Positions 21,601 to 33,186 of a DNA stretch of 64,000 nucleotides are shown one piece after another (position 1 is the stretch's first letter; the number at the start of each line of letters is the position of its first letter). Made by a program: the position numbers and the translations under genes. Source of the stretch: Pseudisothecium myosuroides (taxonomy: Eukaryota > Streptophyta > Bryopsida > Hypnales > Lembophyllaceae). The stretch is taken from the NCBI GenBank assembly GCA_951799445.1, contig OX637293.1:12152001-12216000 (forward strand), in the 5' to 3' direction. The notes under the pieces are model-generated. The model saw only the letters and a program-made list of their open reading frames with translations. It did not search any database and was not told the DNA's origin.

Positions 21601-22552
21601 TCAAAATTAGCTTCGGACAAAGCACGACTTGGCTGAGCTGATGCCTTTGAACTGTTCATAAGCTGGCTCCCTATCTGCTCATGACAGATTTGGATGATAA
21701 AAGATTTAATTTTCTCATCTATGACAGAAAATTGTCATCCAAATGCCTCAAAATGGCGTTGGCGTCGCTGCAGGGTTAATGGTGTCATTAGTGTGGCATG
21801 CATGATATGTCCAAAGCATGCGAAAGCTTGGAGTAAACTACAGTAGGAGCTTTAACCCTTAACCTGTTCAAGACAAACCAGAGTATCAAAGTTTGAACAA
21901 TGGATGAACACAAACATAATCATTCTAAGCACACAAAAATGCATTTTTTCATCCATTGATTTTTTGTAGATTCTTGTGTTATCCTATGTGCAGGCAAAAA
22001 TTATGTCATTTTTGTTAAAAAGTGCCACATGTCATCTTGTGAATGGTGTGAGGTGACATGGACCCTTTAGAATTTTGATGTGGAACTTCAATTTCAGCAC
22101 TTGAGTGCCGAACCTGATCTTCATGTACGGTATTTCTTTAACATTGGTTTAGTATAGATTTTAAAGACTTCTGCTTTTGCAAATATTCTATAATTCAATA
22201 GGAACTAGTAGGTATGGCCTCAAAAAGTAATTTTTTGAATTCAAAAAATAAACCTTCAATAATAACTTGAATAAAAAAAATAAAAATAAAAACTTCAAAA
22301 ATCTCTATGATTATAACATTACAAAAAAATTCAAGCCTTAGGAGGGCCATTTTCTTGCATGAAAATGTGCATTTGCAAAAAATATCAGTCCAAACTAGCT
22401 TACAAAGAATCTTGCCACTAAAAGTTAGCTTGTGTGCCCTATCGGATTTTCAAATAGAAAAATATTTTTTTATTTCATTGTATTTGCACATTTGTCAAAA
22501 GTCAAACGGCCTTCCACAAGGCCTAGACTTTCCCTAATGCTAACCTTAATTC
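21601..22552. other. Intergenic stretch, nothing recognised
   Basis: AT-rich, no convincing gene or terminal repeats. The next landmark is the TTAA element starting at 22553. Confidence 0.45.
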
Positions 22553-23206
22553 TTAACCCCTAAAAGGCCAAGGCCTTTTTTGAGCTTCTACGAATTTGCT
22601 CTAAATTGAACAAAATGCTAACATTTTGATAAGTTGTATCAATTTTTTTTAATAGTAACTGTACAAATTCAAACTAGACATGTTAGAAATCACATAGAAA
22701 AAGAAAACACAATAATATTACTTATGGATTGAGAGATTATAATGTTTGAACATGAGGGTGTTAAAACTGCGAAAATGACTTGAAGTCTTTCAACCCTCTT
22801 TACACATGCCATATATAAAATGTTGGTTACCAAAAAAATATGAGGTTAAAGGACCTAACATGCATAACCCCAATCAATTAAAGGTTGTTCAAAATCTACT
22901 CTACAATTTTTTTAAATGAATTTCTAATGTGGTTTTTCCTCCAAGATCTAGTGTATTTGAGGCTCATTTCCAAGAGCCCTCAACACTACAAAAAGTCAAG
23001 ATTGCAATAGACATCTTTGCACAAAACCTTGAATAGAAAAATCATAATCAATCATTTTCAAAATCAAAATTTTGAACCTAAAATTAGACTTCAAAAAGAA
23101 TTTTTCAAAAATATAAACTACTAAAAATAGCAAGTTGGCTAGGTTTTATTTATCTTCAAGGTATTGTCAACACCAAAATTTGGTGCCTCAGGCATTTAGG
23201 GGTTAA
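22553..23206 (+). mobile_element. TTAA-flanked element, short subfamily (654 bp)
   Basis: TTAA at 22553-22556 and 23203-23206; ends CCCCTAAAAGGCC on the left and GGCATTTAGGGG on the right. The interior matches the reverse complement of 45589-46233 (for example ACCAAAATTTGGTGCC at the right end, GGCCTTGGGC-type left end). It shares only the termini with the 0.93-kb subfamily. Confidence 0.8.
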
Positions 23207-23229
23207 GGGTTAAGAGCTTTGCTACTTCC

Positions 23230-23338
23230 CACTACAAAAAATTTGCATTTGCCTCAACAAAATCTACTTGATGTGTTTGTTGAGGACTTGAGGCAAACGA
23301 GTAGATTTTGTTGAGGCAAACTCAAATTTCTTCTAATG
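23230..23338. mobile_element. Tiny CACTA-like foldback, 109 bp, TSD TCC
   Basis: The ends are CACTACAAAAAATTTG and, read inward from the right, CATTAGAAGAAATTTG. Both arms continue into GCCTCAACAAAATCTACT, giving arms of about 41 bp. TCC at 23227-23229 is repeated at 23339-23341. CACTA termini with 3-bp duplications are typical of the En/Spm superfamily. Confidence 0.75.
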
Positions 23339-23352
23339 TCCTACTGAGGGTT

Positions 23353-23450
23353 GCTATTATGTGAGCATAGGAGTGTGAGCCCATGAGCCTAGAATTCTAC
23401 ACACCAGTATATTATAGGTGTATATACTATAGAAACCGTCTATGATTATA

Positions 23451-23543
<93 letters not shown>

Positions 23544-23669
23544 ACAAATACCCATATTATAGGTGTTTATGATATAGATACCTTCTATAGTGTGGGATAT
23601 CTATATTATAGGTACCTATATTATAGGCTCAATGTTCACAAGCTCGCATTCTTGGGTTCACATACTAGC
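23353..23669. mobile_element. GCTAG-ended foldback element containing the (AT)n tract
   Basis: The left end reads GCTATTATGTGAGCATAG and the right end, reversed, GCTAGTATGTGAACCCAAG, followed in both by a GTGAGCC/CATGAGCC-type stretch. The interior has many TATAGGT and ACCTATA motifs. Related copies are at 56430-56645 and 57373-57607. Target duplication not determined. Confidence 0.6.
23453..23540. repeat. (AT)44 microsatellite, 88 bp
   Basis: Uninterrupted alternating AT from after GG at 23451-23452 to GTTACAAA at 23541. It lies inside the foldback element, flanked by TATAGG and ACCTATA motifs. Confidence 0.95.
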
Positions 23670-23947
23670 ACCGTTGATGTCCTGCCCAGACAAATTCACA
23701 AGTCAAATCTTGTGTGGTGGGCTTTGGAGCAAGTGGTGGCAAGGTTCTCAAAATTTTCCCTACAATGTCCCACCCTTCGAGCTCACAAACAAAAAAAGTA
23801 GCAAAACAAGGCTTTATTTTCATAGATTCGCTCGCTTATTCTCCTAATAATGCATTTTGGGGGTCTTAAAGGACAAAGACATGACAATGACAAAGGCATT
23901 AGGGGAGGAATCAGGTTTGTAGAAAACCTTTCTGCTTTGATCAAAAG

Positions 23948-24373
23948 TTGTGGCGGAAGAAGGTACTCCAAAAGACGAGTAGCTTAAATCATAACATCTC
24001 CACATCTCAACCATTCATTTGCCAAGAATCGGAAGGTGCCAAAATGAAGTTCAAAATGCCATGTATGAACTGCTCAGCTTTGCACGCCATTTGCTCACCA
24101 CCCGCTTTTCTCTGCACCACCTGCTTCTCTGCACCTCATTACTACACCTATGAGCTTGAGTTTGTACGTTGGTGGATTTTTTTAGCATTTTTTTCACGTA
24201 TTGTAGCTATGGAAAAATACAAAATTAGTGCTTCTTTGGATAGGAAGTATGCTCCATTGATAAATTGCAGCCGTATGATTCATGAGCAGACCTCGAAGGC
24301 AGATTTCTCAATTCTCAGAGATCATAGAGAAACAAACCTTGATTTGTGGACTGATGGTTCGATCTATCCTTGA
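23948..24373 (+). CDS. Unrecognised 141-codon reading frame
   Basis: Open frame with an internal ATG at about 24044 (MKFKMPCMNC). It contains several cysteines (CMNCSALHAIC, CTTCF) and a hydrophobic stretch FVRWWIFLAFFSRIV, and ends LDLWTDGSIYP. The first codon of the frame is not ATG. No family recognised, no clear promoter and no second copy to test constraint. It may be chance or a transposon remnant. Confidence 0.2.
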   Translation: MWRKKVLQKTSSLNHNISTSQPFICQESEGAKMKFKMPCMNCSALHAICSPPAFLCTTCFSAPHYYTYELEFVRWWIFLAFFSRIVAMEKYKISASLDRKYAPLINCSRMIHEQTSKADFSILRDHRETNLDLWTDGSIYP

Positions 24374-24438
24374 TATCCTACTCCAACAAGCGGCCAAATT
24401 TTAGATCAGTTTCTGATTTGCTACAATTTGTAGGGGAC

Positions 24439-24792
24439 CATTAGAGAAAAACTGAATCCTTTAGAGAGCTGCTAGAATGTGACAAACCAAGCTATTAAAA
24501 GCTTGGTCTGTCACACCAAGTTGACTGCTGCGGTGAGCAGTCAGCTTTCGTGATTTTTAAATTTTTTTTTAAATTTTTTTTAAATTTTTTTTAAGATTTA
24601 AAAAAAAATTAACCTTTTTTTTATTTTTTTATTTTTTTACTCGTAGTTTTCGTTTCCTGCGCCACTGTTGGAGCAGAAACTGTTGCGCGGAAATAGGGGA
24701 AAAACTATTTTTTTTGGAAAAAAAAAGTAAATTTCAGAGTCCCTCAGAGGGCTGTGGAGCAGCCCTTCGGAGGGCCCAGATTTTCTCTAATG
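24439..24792. mobile_element. CATTAG-ended foldback (CACTA-like), 354 bp
   Basis: Left end CATTAGAGAAAAACTG and reversed right end CATTAGAGAAAATCTGG. Inside lie a short palindrome ACCAAGCT-attaaa-AGCTTGGT and the near-palindromic GAGGGCTGTGGAGCAGCCCTTC. No clean 3-bp duplication was found. Confidence 0.55.
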
Positions 24793-25253
24793 CAATAGAA
24801 GTGGTTTGTTTGGATACGTAGAGAGCTTATTTCAAACTAATGCTTCAATTCAATTTTGTCTCCAGGAGGCTGAGAGAGAGTTGCAATCAATGAGAGAGCA
24901 AGTCCTTCTATTCTAATGGGAATCTCCACAAAACAAAATTCCATGAGACCCTGAAAAATGGTATTCAAAGCTTTGATTTTAAGGGGCCTGATGGAATTGA
25001 TTTGGATCGTTGAACAAAGACCAAGTGAAGCCTGACCCTATGCTGGATTACTGGTTGCCATGGCCTCTTGGGCTCATTGCATGTTAAGGGGTGGTGATGC
25101 TCTAATTAAAGGACCATGGTATTTTTAAATGGCTTTTGGATGATTTCAAATGACCAGCAAAGGATGTAAAATTATAATTTTTCATCCAATTTTTTAAAAG
25201 AGTTCTTTGTATCTTTCTAGTGAATGGTGGTAGAAATACTATCATTAAGGTAT

Positions 25254-25482
25254 CATTAGGAAAAATGTCAGCCCTCAAAGAGACCGCAAATTTTGCACCC
25301 CCGCAGTGCAATTATGGGGGGAAAAAAAATGAAAATTCAAAATTCAAAATTTGACGTGGCACTACTCAGCGCCACGTTAGATTGGCAATTTTTTTTCAAT
25401 TTTTATTTTTTGTAATTGCACCCCGGGGGGACAAAAAATCAAGAACTCGCAGTCTCTTTGAGGGCTAAATTCTTTTCTAATG
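25254..25482. mobile_element. CATTAG-ended foldback (CACTA-like), 229 bp, TSD TAT
   Basis: Left end CATTAGGAAAAATGTCAG followed by CCCTCAAAGAGAC; the reversed right end is CATTAGAAAAGAATTTAG followed by CCCTCAAAGAGAC. TAT precedes the left end and follows the right end. Same terminal motif as 23230-23338. Confidence 0.7.
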
Positions 25483-26696
25483 TATTGACTTCTTTATAGA
25501 AAAAGTTACTAAAAAAATGGATTACAAAAGATTCTTTATTCTAGTGTGTTTTAGCAACTCTGACCTCCTTGCTTTTAATCTAAATTTTAGGCTTGAAAAT
25601 GATTTTTTAAAATTTGAATTCAATTTATGAAATGAAGTTTACTGGGTCTAGTTTTTTATCCATTTTAAAATTTTGAATAATTCGTAAATTCAATGTTTTA
25701 TTACAATTTGAACATAGGATATATAACCTCAATCTATTAATTTTTAAATTTAAAATGACATAGAACTTTAATTAGCTCTATAATGTTGTGCACTACAGTT
25801 TATGTCAATGCCTAAAATTTCAAATTTTTAAGCATTTGTATTTGATATGATTTTTCTTCATTTTTTCTTTAAAAATTCACAGTAATTGAAAATTTTCACC
25901 AAAAAATCTGAAAATTTCAAGATTTGTAGGGAGCTGTCTTTTCAAGACATTGGAGTTGGTAATCCTATTCTTATTTTCTTCTTGTTAAATTCAAGCTTTT
26001 TTTATTAACATTATTTCTTAAAATTTTGTAGATTTTTTTAATGTAAAGTTATAATGCCAATAATCTTGAGGCAAAAAAAGGAGGAAATTCAAAGTTGAAG
26101 CATTAAAAGAGTGTGAGGTTTTAACACTAGACTCCTAAAGAGCTAAAACTTGACTTTGGGGTGACAATAAAAGCCTATTAGAGGATGTAAAACAACAAGT
26201 ATTAGGAAAAGAATGGCCCCTTAAAAAGCCCTTTTAAAGCATTTGACAAGCAAGGCTATATTATGAAGGCTATATGACCTAAGACAAGTGCAACTTGTAT
26301 AACACATTTATGTCTCTATCTTGTATGAGTTCTTCAAAGCTTGTCATATTCCTTTATTCTATGAAATTGTTCTAAGTACTAATTGATTTATTCCAAAAAC
26401 TTATAAAGCTAGTATATTCTATGATGAACATTGGTAATGACCATCATATAGTGCATATTAGGCATAGTTACATTAGTACAAGTACTATTAAATTAAGTAG
26501 GTTGTCAAATTCAACCAATTAGATTAAGAACTTTTTATACTATTAAGTTGAGTAAAATAAGAATGTATTGTCAAATTCAAAGTATTGTACACATTCTCTA
26601 AGCCAATAGGTGTCATCCACCTAAAGTTTATCATTGTTATCTTGAAGTTAAACGTAGGTAGGAAAAAAATTTCACCAATTTCTTGAGAAGTACATT
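25483..26696. other. AT-rich intergenic stretch, nothing recognised
   Basis: No gene, tandem repeat or clear terminal repeats were seen. Confidence 0.45.
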
Positions 26697-26730
26697 TTAA
26701 CCCCTTGAGGCCCTACATTGGATAATAAGG
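26697..26730 (+). mobile_element. Solitary left end of a TTAA-type element
   Basis: TTAA followed by CCCCTTGAGGCCC matches the terminus of the 18952-19858 subfamily. No matching right end was found downstream, so the copy is truncated or rearranged, or the match is by chance. Confidence 0.35.
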
Positions 26731-27279
26731 TCGAAATGCTTTAAAACCCCTAGGTAAATTTTAATATTTTTTTTGATAGCTTACAAAATTGATGCATATT
26801 TTATTTCTGATTTGCATCTTCAATTCAATAGAGTGTCGAGCAAAAATATTTTTACTTAAATTTACTCTACCAATTTGAGATTATACAATAATAAACAAAA
26901 CCAAGTATAGATTTGAAACTTTTTCATTCAAATGGCTATACCATAAGCATCAATGGAAAAAATCCAAAAATAGATGTACAAAAGTTGTAGTATGTGACAT
27001 GCAACACTTTACACTTTACAATAGAAGTTTGAAGAAAAAATTAGTTAAAATTTGAAAGAAAATTAATTTCAAAATTAGCCATGTCTAAAACTCAGTTTTG
27101 TATACCATAATTTGGAATTACTTTATATTTTGTCAATTTTTCTTTAAAACTCCAAAAAAACTTTTTGTACAAGCCTTAGCATGTTAGTATAAATCATTTT
27201 GAACTATTGCACACAAAATTTGAAGGAAGTTGACATTTATAGAATTTAAATATTTTCAATTCAAGAAACATGCAATGAT

Positions 27280-27521
27280 GTTGGTTCTCACAATATTTGA
27301 GTAGTTTTTTGAAATTGAGAATATTGAATTGCATTAGCCATAGTAGAAAGAGTATAGGTTGCAACATGAGCCATTGTTACATCTTAATGGCCTTGTATTT
27401 GAATATTTATAGAATAGAAATTTCATGTTCATTGGACTTGTACTTCAAAAGTTATAGTAGATGATAACAACATCACTCCAATTTGGACAAAGAATAGGAC
27501 TGGTGTTTCTTGCAATGACCC
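27280..27521 (-). mobile_element. Right end of a GGGT-ended TIR element, left end not found
   Basis: The terminus GGTGTTTCTTGCAATGACCC at 27502-27521 matches this family. The preceding 100 bases (CATGTTCATTGGACTTG, AAAAGTTATAG) match, reversed, the block just inside the left end at 28608. No matching left terminus was found, so the copy is partial. Confidence 0.6.
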
Positions 27522-27620
27522 TATTTTCTACTCACAATATAGATTTGTCAACCTTATTTAAGGCGATAAGCCCGCACCCTTGGAGCAACGACCTCCATAA
27601 GATCTTCCATTGCTCACTTG

Positions 27621-27875
27621 CTAAGGAGATCAAACAGTTGTCCACTTGCTATGTCCGATCAATTTAACTCACTAAAGAGATCGAATAGTTGTCCACCGGC
27701 TATGTCCGATCAATTGAACTCACTAAGGAGATCGAATAGTTGTCCACCGACTATGTCCGATCAATTGAACTCACTAAGGAGATTGAATAGTTGTCCACCG
27801 GCTATGTCTGATCAATTTAACTCGCTAAGGAGATCAAACAGTTGTCCACCGGCTATGTCTAATTAATTTAACTTG
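27621..27875 (+). repeat. 51-bp minisatellite, five units, open in frame (17-aa period)
   Basis: Units start at 27621, 27672, 27723, 27774 and 27825, each CTAAGGAGATC-AATAGTTG...GATCAATT-AACTC, with a 5-base start of a sixth. Because the period is 51, one frame stays open through all five and would give LRRSNSCPPAMSDQFNS-type repeats. No ATG-initiated gene structure is visible around it, so protein coding is unproven. Confidence 0.9.
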
Positions 27876-27880
27876 CTAAG

Positions 27881-28570
27881 AGCATCCCCACTTAGCTTGC
27901 AGAATGCAAGTGGGATTTGGCTAGCAAAATGCCCGGCCATTCGGTTTGCAAGCTGAGTGAATATGAGGAGACCCACCCATTTGGCCTCCTGGCTTGATAA
28001 CATGCCAAGTTCAGTATAAACAATGAGGTAATAAATTGTAGAGAGGCGGGTGTAAAAACGCTAAGGCCTCGACTTTATGATTGTTGTGAGACCTATGTAG
28101 TGAAGGTTTTGAATTTTGAAGGAGTGAAGGTTTTGAAAATGAATGTAAACAATTAAAGGTTCTAAATTCCTACCAAGGTTCTGAAGTAATCAGATTGCAA
28201 AACAAAGGCTATAATCAGATTGCAAAACTCCTTGTAATAACCAATTCTATGTGATCAATTCCATAGAAGAAAAAAAATCAATCAAACCATTGGCATACAA
28301 ATGCACATAAATGCACCTAATTAATGAACTAACCAACCCTACAAACTAACCTTCAAAAGCCTAGAAGACGCTTCTGGGAGGACCGTAGGGTGGTAAACGG
28401 ATGCATGGAGGTGAAATTGAGTGGGCCAGAGGTGGAAAACAGATGTGAGGAGGTGAAAGCGCTTGGCACAAAACAATCGCCAGCAATACGAAAAGCTTGT
28501 CATTTCCTGTTTTGCAGGTCAAGTCGTGGCTGGCAAAACGACCCTCATTTGCAAGCTAGAGGCTCTTGAG
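27881..28570. mobile_element. Possible TIR element downstream of the minisatellite
   Basis: The left edge AGCATCCCCACTTAGCTTGC and reversed right edge AGCCTCTAGCTTGCAAATGA share a core (TAGCTTGCA), and both continue with GCAAAA-type motifs. Many plant MITEs start GAGCATC. The repeats are imperfect and no target duplication was found. Confidence 0.3.
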
Positions 28571-28854
28571 AGGCTCATTAATTGAAGAATTAATGAACTT
28601 TGGAGGAGGATCATTGCAAGGAAGACTTGTCTTATTTACTAGCACAATGCGAGTGACTCTCTTGTCATCCGCTATAACTTTTGAAGCAAAAGTCCAATGA
28701 ACATGAAATTTTAATTAGACATGTCTAACTTGATGGTAATCAAATCCCTTATTTTTTAGAAATAAAAAAAATCGTTTTATATTTAAAAATCATTTTTGTT
28801 AATTTGTCACATTGTAAGGTTTAGGGTTTTTTACTCCGTTGGGAGTCAACAAAT

Positions 28855-30238
28855 TTAACGTTAAAGGATAGTTTGCTCCCTCGAGGGACAACTTGGGTTT
28901 AGGTAGGTTCCTATTGTCTCAATTTTTAGTAAATTTTTTTAAATTTTTGTGAGGTTGTGTAGTTTTGTGAGAGCTTCGTGTATAGGTAATTTTTATTTCA
29001 ATTGGTGCTTGGGAGCAAAAGTTATGGCACAATAAGCTAGAAATGGAGATTGGCAGGTAGCACAAAAAAGTAAAAAAAAATCAAAATAATTTTTTTTAAT
29101 TTTTTTCCTAAAATATTATATTTTTGTCTATGCATGAACCTTTGATTGATTCAATTTGGACTTGAGATGAAAAAGTTATAGACAATCTTAGTCTTTTGGG
29201 CAATCTAAGCATCTTCTTGAAAAAATAACTCATAGTATTCACTTTTGAATGCAATTTTTACAATTTTACAAAAAAAATTGTTAGATATGATTAAATTTGT
29301 TTGCTAGAGCAATCTCACCGTTGGAATTATTGTGTTTCAATGCCATCTAAAAGTTATTAATGGTTTCGATTTTCCTTCATTCTTGAATCTACTTGGCTAC
29401 TTCTGCTTAACAAATTTTTAATGAGTGAAAATTAAGTTTTTTTTCTTGAATTTTTTTTTCTAGATTTTCAACTCAAATATTCAATATAAAATGTTAAAAA
29501 ATCAAAATCAGTAGTACAAAAATTTTAAGTTAAGAAGACTTAAAGCCAAAAAATCTAGTCATACAAGGTGTAAAAAAACTTGTTTTCTTCACTTTGGATG
29601 CAAATATCTTGGGTCAAAACGAGGTAATAGGAGCCAACTTTGACGTAACCACTGCTTTTTGGAAGTTATTATTGATTGTGTAGCTCAATTTTGTTTGAAT
29701 TTGTCCAAAAAAAACATACCTCAATAATCATAATTGTTATAGTGACACATTTGAATTATGTATAGTCTTTGATATCATTATTTCATCTAAATTAAGTACA
29801 AAATCCCTCCAAATTAAGCATGTAACTAGTGCTTAATGAAAATAAAAAAGATGAAAATCATACTCAATTTGATGTAAAATAACCACTTTAATGACGTTCG
29901 TGGACAATAAATAGATAAATGAAGCCATACATGAATGTTTAGGCATTCCAAGAGCTAAATGACTAAAAATAAAAATTCAAATTTCAACCAAAGCAGTCCA
30001 ATAAGCACTACAAAGCATGTTGCAAGTGGCTCCTAATACCTCATTTAGACCCTCTTGCAATCTAAGAGATTAAAGTTTTTGAAATTTCTTCTATACATAT
30101 TTATACTAGCCTAGTCTAAGATCCTATGGTTGGATATACAAAAAAAAAAAAATTTTAAGTTTTTTGCTCTTCACAATAGAAATGACAATTTCAAGTGTTG
30201 TTTGATGGAAAAAAAAGTCTCGGTCCTTTATGGATTGA
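28855..30238 (+). mobile_element. TTAA element copy, itself interrupted by a 442-bp element
   Basis: Left TTAA at 28855-28858 with a worn terminus (CGTTAAAGGATAG); right end TCGGTCCTTTATGGA followed by TTGA, a one-base change from TTAA. The interior follows copy 1 with the left subterminal hairpin kept (GCTCCC-tcga-GGGACAA). At 29610 the match to copies 1 and 5 stops inside AAATATCTTGCAATCT and resumes at 30053 after a foreign 442 bp. Confidence 0.8.
29611..30052. mobile_element. 442-bp GGGTC-ended TIR element, TSD TCTT (innermost layer)
   Basis: Left end GGGTCAAAACGAGGTAATAG, reversed right end GGGTCTAAATGAGGTATTAG, both continuing GAGCCA. TCTT at 29607-29610 is repeated at 30053-30056. The homologous copies at 9290 and 35820 show the site with one TCTT (ATATCTTGCAATCT), confirming a 4-bp duplication. 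Same first bases and duplication length as the 735-bp family, but a different interior. Confidence 0.85.
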
Positions 30239-30731
30239 TGGTCTAGAGTTGAAATTTTCATGATCTATTTGCATAGTAGGAAAGCATATTCCTACCATAG
30301 GAAATCTAAAAATATATGATTTTTTTGTTGTCCACATGAGTGCAAATAGCACTTCTATTGCGCGCAATTTCTAAACAATGTAGATGGTTCTACAATCAAT
30401 CATTTGTTGAAATCTCATCACTATGAACTCTTTCCAAATGGCCAATTTTTTTTTTTTTAATTTATTTTCCTAGTTTTTACAAATTAAAATGTGAAACTAT
30501 AGTGCAAGTACCTATTTTCTTGAGACTTATCACTTTTCTAATTCTCCTACTTAGAGAATTTTTCTATGCTTTTCCTTCCTATGATACCTTAGACTTTTTA
30601 AAGGTGTATACATTAAACATATTTTCCACATTTAAAAAAATTATTTTTCTAATTTTAAAGTACTCCCAAAAGAAAAAATGAGTACTATGCAAAATGCTAT
30701 TGTTTTTGAACGCTCTTCCTTGCAACGACCC

Positions 30732-31799
30732 AAGAATTCTTTAATGGGCTTTTTGAGGGTCCATTTTTTTCCTAATGTTTTTATCCATTTAGTTCTTTCT
30801 TGCATATTTTTTGTGAAAACTAAAATGTGTACTATGGATCATCTCATAGTATATTTGGCAACTAACCCCTATAATAACAAAATGCAAAATTTTATGGAGT
30901 TGGTAGCCTGAACAAAATTGTTGGAGTAAGGCATAATGGAGTGTCAATTACAATAATGAAATTTTGCCAAGTGGCAAAATTCGAGGAGAATATTTTCATA
31001 TAAACATAATTTTTTGGATCCAAAATCCCTTTCTAGTCCTACTAATGACGATATTAATTAATCATAAAACCATCAAAATTGTACAAATCAAATTTCATGA
31101 CTCAGTTTTTGGACCTTTATCAACTATTTTTTTTCCTATTCCCATACTCAACCATTTTTTCAAGTCCCTAATCCAATTGTTACATTTATCTATACTCTAA
31201 TTAGAAATTTTCCTGAAGCTGTTGGCCTTTTTTCCCCATAAACTTCCAAAATTCAACCAATTTTTTTTCTCATTTTCATGAGTTTACGATACAGTAACTC
31301 CACATTCTCCTCGATCCATAGTACGGATCTCTAGATGAAAAGTGATTACCTTCCCTAATGGCTAGTATAAACTGGTCATTTACCGCACAACAACACCTCC
31401 CTATGACCAAATACTAACCGTACAACCACTCCTCCAATGACCAAACACTAACCACACAATTCAACTACCAATTCAATTGTGATGGGAACTAAATTTAGTA
31501 TCACCACCCAATGACCGCACACTGTGCAGTCATTGGTTGCAAGGAATTTTTAACTAGATTTGAGCTTCATCACCTTCAAATTGCAATAAAATTTGTAGGA
31601 AGAAATCTGTTTACATTTTATTTTTCGAAGTTGAATCTTAATATGACATTTAATAATCATGTCAAATTTCAAAACATGCAAGTCTCTACATTTATGTGGA
31701 GAAGGGTTTGAATTTTGCATGTGCGGAGTTTACTGATACTGTAGATGATGAATAGAGTTCACTGTAGCGAGAACTAAGTCGAAGGACAGTCGCCGAACT
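30732..31799. other. Intergenic stretch with a short degenerate tandem array
   Basis: At about 31382-31465, roughly 35-bp units recur (ACCGCACAACAACACCTCC, ACCGTACAACCACTCCTCC, ACCACACAATTC) separated by TATGACCAAATACTA-like text. Otherwise nothing recognised. Confidence 0.45.
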
Positions 31800-32835
31800 A
31801 CAAACAGTCCAAAGCCGATGTGCTTCAGAACCAGTCTCCGTCACAGTGGTCAACAGGGAACGTACCGCTCATCCTTCAAACCCTCGTGCCAGATGCTGCT
31901 GGTCCCACTCTCCACCTGTTGACTGCAGCTGGCAGGAAGTCAACAACCGGAAGAAGAGCATCTTGCGGAGTCTGTCAGTCGGGGTCTCCCACTCCAGTCG
32001 GTCACTTGGTGGCTATACCGAATCATTCGTTCCCAGTTCCCATCACTGAATGACGGACATATATTTGGAGCGGTGGTCGATCTGTACCCATCAGTCATGT
32101 CGTACGTCGTACTAGCGGCCCAATTCTTCAAATCTTCCTTGCTTCGATTCGCAGGACGGATCACTCGATCGATCGATCTCCTTCGTGTTTCGTCGGTTGC
32201 TAGCTTGCTTGCATTGCTCTTGAACGGACATCTTGTATTAGTCAGAAATACGAGCTGAAATTCTCGTTATTGAGGGATAGGGATGATTAATTGTTGCAGG
32301 GAGTTTTCTAGTTAGGGTATCTCAAGCCACTTAATTCATTGCGTTGTGTCCAGTAGATTTCTACTTCTACATAATTATGTGTTGAGTGTTCATTCAGTTA
32401 GCGAAGTCAAAGCGATGCGTACATGAGTGCAAAATCTACCTAGGGAGCTGCGATTTAATTAGTAGCCAGTTGCTCGGTCTGGTGAGGAGCTGAGAAGATC
32501 GAATGATTCATCTGAAGTACATCTAGTGACAGGACTTGTGAATTAAGCTAGCAGATTTCGTTGACAAACGGTGCAGGGTTGATATTACAATTGGTGATCA
32601 CTTGATGAGGAGGGACTACCGTGAAATCTCAAAAGAAAAGTACGTCCCACTGGCGTGGTCGATCGGTCACTCGAGCCCACTTCGTCGGTCTCTGTGCAGT
32701 CGCAGAGTTAGACAGTGGCGCTTCCAGTGGTTAATTAACTCAAGTGGCTAGCTCAATACATGCAGAATCGCCGACAACACGCAAAGTTGTGAGTGGAAAA
32801 GTGCGACACAGAGAATCCTGTAATCGAAACGATCA

Positions 32836-33186
32836 ATGGCATCTACACAGAATCTCCAGAAAGCAGTTGATGAAAGCTTCGCAGCGGGACGCGATGAGTT
32901 CCCCCGACGCGAAGAATATGCTCCAGTCAGCGAGTCCTGCGCAAGTCATGTGGAGGTATGGATCAACGAGGAATTCGGAGACGACGACGAGGAAGCCTCA
33001 CACACGATGCACGGCGAAGCAGATTCCTACGCGACACTTAGACAACAAATCGAGGAGTACATCGAGGCAGAGGATTTTAGGCACCCCGCTACGGACTCCA
33101 TTTTTTACGATCGTGTAGATGCAGATTCAGAAGATTCAGAAGAATTCGAAATGTGTTATGAGCCTCAACTTTGGAACTTTAGCTGA
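32836..33186 (+). CDS. Acidic protein resembling a DREB C-terminal tail, no AP2 domain (116 aa)
   Basis: Starts MASTQNLQKAVDESFAAGRD and ends EFEMCYEPQLWNFS. About 85% identical in nucleotides to 12129-12521 over the first 100 bases, with a 45-bp in-frame deletion and a 3-bp in-frame insertion (DDDEEAS). The core HVEVWINEEFGDDDEEAS and terminal QLWNF mirror the tail of the DREB protein at 41178. The upstream block (31800-32830) is shared with the other intact copy. There is no AP2 domain in the frame. Maintenance of frame across multi-codon indels argues for coding at least until recently. Function unknown; a DNA-binding-free regulator is inference. Confidence 0.6.
   Translation: MASTQNLQKAVDESFAAGRDEFPRREEYAPVSESCASHVEVWINEEFGDDDEEASHTMHGEADSYATLRQQIEEYIEAEDFRHPATDSIFYDRVDADSEDSEEFEMCYEPQLWNFS

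Larger units (their letters stand above)
28608..30731 (-). mobile_element. GGGT-ended TIR element split by a nested TTAA element
   Basis: Left end GGATCATTGCAAGGAAGACT; reversed right end GGGTCGTTGCAAGGAAGAGC. Flanks are AGGA and AAGA, compatible with a 4-bp duplication carrying one change. Removing the nested copy at 28855-30238 leaves an interior collinear with the reverse complement of 62710-63442. In that relative the insertion point is intact (CAAATTTAATGATTTAGAG), whereas here AAATTTAA and TGGTCTAGAG are separated by the insert. Confidence 0.75.

Noticed and set aside
23442..23801. 119-codon frame beginning with tyrosine-isoleucine repeats
   Set aside because: Its first part is the (AT)n microsatellite; openness is an artefact of the repeat.
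27621..27875. CRISPR-like array
   Set aside because: Units are contiguous 51-bp repeats without spacers, in a plant-type sequence.
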